Both the position numbers and the translations under genes were made by a program. From Bacteroidales bacterium (GTDB lineage Bacteria > Bacteroidota > Bacteroidia > Bacteroidales > UBA1715): 61,286 nucleotides of DNA. Below are positions 59,088-61,286 of the stretch, in pieces (position 1 is the stretch's first letter; each line of letters opens with the position of its first letter). The notes below the pieces were generated by a model that did no database searches, was not told the DNA's origin, and worked only from the letters and a program-made list of their open reading frames with translations. Location: assembly GCA_016714605.1 (NCBI GenBank), contig JADKDL010000035.1, positions 1 to 61,286 of the forward strand, in the 5' to 3' direction.

Positions 59088-60236
59088 TTACCAACTTATT
59101 AGTGTATCAGTGTTTACTTTTATGTAGTATGCATTTCCTGGAATGAAGTTCTCTATTGAATTAAAATTAGACGAGGGTTGCCAATGACCTGTAAAATTTT
59201 TAACTATTTCTATAATTGCCTTATTTTCTGACAATAAAGTATCAATGTTTTGAGGTTCAGAAAGGGGATAGGCTACCAGATTCCAACCTATTTTCAATGA
59301 CGTTTGACTAATAGTTTGTGGAATGATACCTTCTATTTGTATATTTTCTTTTTTAGTATTATAAATTAAATATGGTTTTCGTAATTCAATTTGTTTTATT
59401 GTATTCAAAAATTCGGGTTGTGCCTTTTTGTACAATTGTGTTGCATTTTTTATTTGCAGAGCATTGGGAAATAATTCGATAGGTATTTTTTCTGGTGTTG
59501 GACTTACATATATGCTTACCAAATTCCAACCTTCGTTCAGTTCTATGGTTTGCAGTATTGTAGATTGATTTGAACAGTCCTCAAATTGATGTTTACCCGT
59601 TATCTCGGTTGTAACTAGTAGGGGAATTTCTGTTTCTGTGATTGAGTTACCATAAATGTCTGTAATTCTGAACGTATATGGACCAAGACCCATACCATCT
59701 TCTTTTCGAAAGTAATTGTAGGGCATCCGTTCCAATTCAATCCAGCTATTATTATAGAATAATTCTACACTTTCTATCGGGTATTTATGATTTCTTATTT
59801 GCACTGCGGTCCACCATCGGCTAGAGCCTTCTTTGAAATAGAGTTTTACAGCACCCTCAACCGGACAAGCCACTATTTTCCATGAAATAGATACTCTACC
59901 GTCTATTTTATTGGCAACCAAAGGGAATGCATCCTCTGCCAAATCTATATCTCCAAACTTGCATTCGGGGCACTGGTCTTCTATTCTTATTACAATTGTT
60001 CCTCTTGGTCCGGTAACTTCTGCACAAGCTCCACAGATATCGGAATTGCTATATTGCAGGTTATTCATAGCTCCTGTCATAGCTGGTAAATTGGGGTCGG
60101 CAAAACTACAATTGCCACCGCCTGCATATCCATAGAATGTGCCTTCGCCGGTAAATGTTTCTCCACATTGAGCCCAAACAGAATTTTGAAAAATTACTAT
60201 AAGGATGAAAATTGATATGTAATGTAGCGTATTCAT
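59088..60236 (-). CDS. exlX: Bacterial expansin with an appended double GWN domain
   Basis: A 382-residue secreted protein with signal peptide residues 1-23. Residues about 25-128 form the expansin double-psi beta-barrel (GTFYGYAGGGNCSF, GACAEVTGPRGTIVI). Asp87 and Asp98 are spaced exactly as the two key Asp of Bacillus EXLX1. Residues about 130-215 form the CBM63 cellulose-binding domain: GSSRWWTAVQIRNHKYP with W141-W142, and Y173 in MPYNYF, at the same spacing as the three aromatic ligands of EXLX1. Expansins loosen cellulose or cell-wall networks without hydrolysis. The last 150 residues hold two GWN repeats (LNEGWNLVSIYVSPTPEK, LKIGWNLVAYPLSEPQN) ending PGNAYYIKV. This tail is unlike plain expansins and resembles the metalloprotease tails in this window. 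Confidence 0.92.
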   Translation of the reverse strand: MNTLHYISIFILIVIFQNSVWAQCGETFTGEGTFYGYAGGGNCSFADPNLPAMTGAMNNLQYSNSDICGACAEVTGPRGTIVIRIEDQCPECKFGDIDLAEDAFPLVANKIDGRVSISWKIVACPVEGAVKLYFKEGSSRWWTAVQIRNHKYPIESVELFYNNSWIELERMPYNYFRKEDGMGLGPYTFRITDIYGNSITETEIPLLVTTEITGKHQFEDCSNQSTILQTIELNEGWNLVSIYVSPTPEKIPIELFPNALQIKNATQLYKKAQPEFLNTIKQIELRKPYLIYNTKKENIQIEGIIPQTISQTSLKIGWNLVAYPLSEPQNIDTLLSENKAIIEIVKNFTGHWQPSSNFNSIENFIPGNAYYIKVNTDTLISW

Positions 60237-60498
60237 AATTAATAAAATATATTATATCAAATATTAGTTTAGTGAAGTTAAAATTATTTTTTTTGTTTTA
60301 ATTTGTAAATAATGACATTGATTTTATAAAATTAGGAATTCATTAATGCAACTCGTATTTTTGAAATGTTGTTTTATTTTTATTCTTAGTTTTTTAAGAA
60401 TAATGTCATCATAAAAAATCATTTTTCGTTTGAATAATGGTTTAAGTGATGAAGTTTTTATATTTGAATGTCAATTAATTATATCAAATTTTATTATA

Positions 60499-61286
60499 AT
60501 GAAATTTCTTCCGCAAATAGGATTTTTAAAATCAAAATTAGAAAATAAGCAGAATAATTTTAATGCCTTGTATGAAAATGGAAAATTCAAAAACAGAATA
60601 GATACCCCATTAAGAAGCGAAACATTTACTCATAAAGATATACTCAATGTTCTTTTCAGAAAAGAAAAAGGACGAATGCCTCAATATGATATTTCATTGA
60701 AACTGCCTGAAATTGAGGCTTTTTCTATTTATGATAATTGTTTTATGTGGTTGGGGCATTCTAGTATATTTGTGCGTTTAAATGGTTCAAATTTTCTTGT
60801 CGATCCGGTTTTTTCTGGAGTCGCTTCACCTTTTACATTGATTGGTCCTAAGGAATATAAATATTCTCACACCATAATACCACAATCACTTCCCGAAATA
60901 GATTGTATTGTAGTAACCCATAATCATTATGACCATTTAGATTACAAAACGGTATTATACTACAAAGATTCAGTAAAATTATTTATCGTACCCTTAGGTT
61001 TGTCTAAAATATTAAAGTACTGGGGAGTAGCGGAACAGAGAATTGTAGAATTAGACTATTGGCAGACTACTACATTTGCTGATGTAGAAATTACAGCTAC
61101 ACCAGCAAGACACTATTCGCAAAGGGCTTTTTTTGATAAGGACAAAACTCTCTGGATGTCTTTTGTAATGAAAACCAAATCAAATACCTTGTTTTTTAGT
61201 GGCGACTCTGGCTATGATATTCATTTTAAAGAAATAGGAAATAAGTTCTCTCAGTTTGATTGGGCATTTCTAGAATGTGGACAATA
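60499..61286 (+). CDS. Metallo-beta-lactamase-fold hydrolase, NAPE-PLD/UlaG-like (3' partial)
   Basis: The frame opens with ATG at 60499 (MKFLPQIGFLKSKL) and stays open to the window edge, giving 262 residues. The fold motifs are WLGHSSIFVRLNGSNFLVDP, the zinc motif THNHYDHLDY, the distal His in ATPARHYSQRAFFD, and FFSGDSGYDIHFKEIG with the metal-bridging Asp. The pattern matches the Lactamase_B_2 group that includes N-acyl phosphatidylethanolamine phospholipase D-like enzymes and UlaG. The exact substrate is unknown; many bacterial members are phospholipase- or lactonase-like. No signal peptide is visible, so it is probably cytoplasmic. The last ligand region lies beyond the window. Confidence 0.9.
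   Translation, partial: MKFLPQIGFLKSKLENKQNNFNALYENGKFKNRIDTPLRSETFTHKDILNVLFRKEKGRMPQYDISLKLPEIEAFSIYDNCFMWLGHSSIFVRLNGSNFLVDPVFSGVASPFTLIGPKEYKYSHTIIPQSLPEIDCIVVTHNHYDHLDYKTVLYYKDSVKLFIVPLGLSKILKYWGVAEQRIVELDYWQTTTFADVEITATPARHYSQRAFFDKDKTLWMSFVMKTKSNTLFFSGDSGYDIHFKEIGNKFSQFDWAFLECGQ

Noticed and set aside
1..61286. tRNA, rRNA and other structured RNA genes
   Set aside because: No cloverleaf-type or rRNA-like segment was recognised by eye on either strand. A covariance-model search would be needed for certainty.

Overview
The window looks like an AT-rich chromosomal segment of an anaerobic or fermentative Bacteroidota (Bacteroidales-like) bacterium. The evidence is the protein repertoire: type IX secretion signals of type A (YPNP...) and type B (FTPNGDGVND), Reg_prop/Y_Y_Y sensors, DUF2027-Smr and DUF4625 proteins, an iorB subunit, a membrane pyrophosphatase, TAnnTTTG-type -7 boxes, and no obvious Shine-Dalgarno sequences. 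The species cannot be named from the sequence alone.

Layout. 1-1.5 kb: the 3' end of an OmpA-family gene, a small membrane protein and an AraC regulator. 1.8-11.1 kb: a signalling block of two tandem Reg_prop beta-propeller receptors ending in SpoIIE/PP2C phosphatases, followed by a hybrid histidine kinase. 11.1-25.3 kb: secreted proteins (an M43 protease, a PKD-repeat surface protein broken by three indels, and a 2309-residue four-module beta-helix protein). 25.3-27.4 kb: an alpha/beta hydrolase, strong palindromes and a 21-bp-period degenerate array. 27.4-39.4 kb: mostly housekeeping and regulation (hppA, a stand-alone receiver, iorB, a SUMF1-like protein, a four-gene kinase/two-component/exonuclease operon, DUF2027-Smr, queA). 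39.4-47.45 kb: a block bounded by perfect 94-bp copies of the queA 3' end. It holds a 42-bp-period array, two tandem M6-like metalloprotease genes (one clearly decayed) and a third C-terminal remnant. 47.7-54.7 kb: a repetitive tail-fibre/S74-type surface protein and a type IIG restriction-modification enzyme. 54.6-59.0 kb: a probable metal-uptake (zinc-type) operon on the minus strand (Fur-family regulator, His-rich periplasmic protein, ZnuD-like TonB receptor, two DUF4625 lipoproteins) with a 7-1-7 candidate operator. 59.1-61.3 kb: a bacterial expansin with an appended double GWN domain, and the 5' part of a metallo-beta-lactamase-fold hydrolase.

The most notable observations are the queA-flanked 8-kb protease block, the metal-uptake operon with its own operator, the GWN C-terminal domain shared by the proteases and the expansin, and two noncoding arrays with a 21-bp phase. 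About thirteen genes or gene parts carry small indels, many in A/T homopolymers, so consensus sequence error must be separated from true gene decay. The three in-frame stop codons are substitutions and cannot be explained by homopolymer error.
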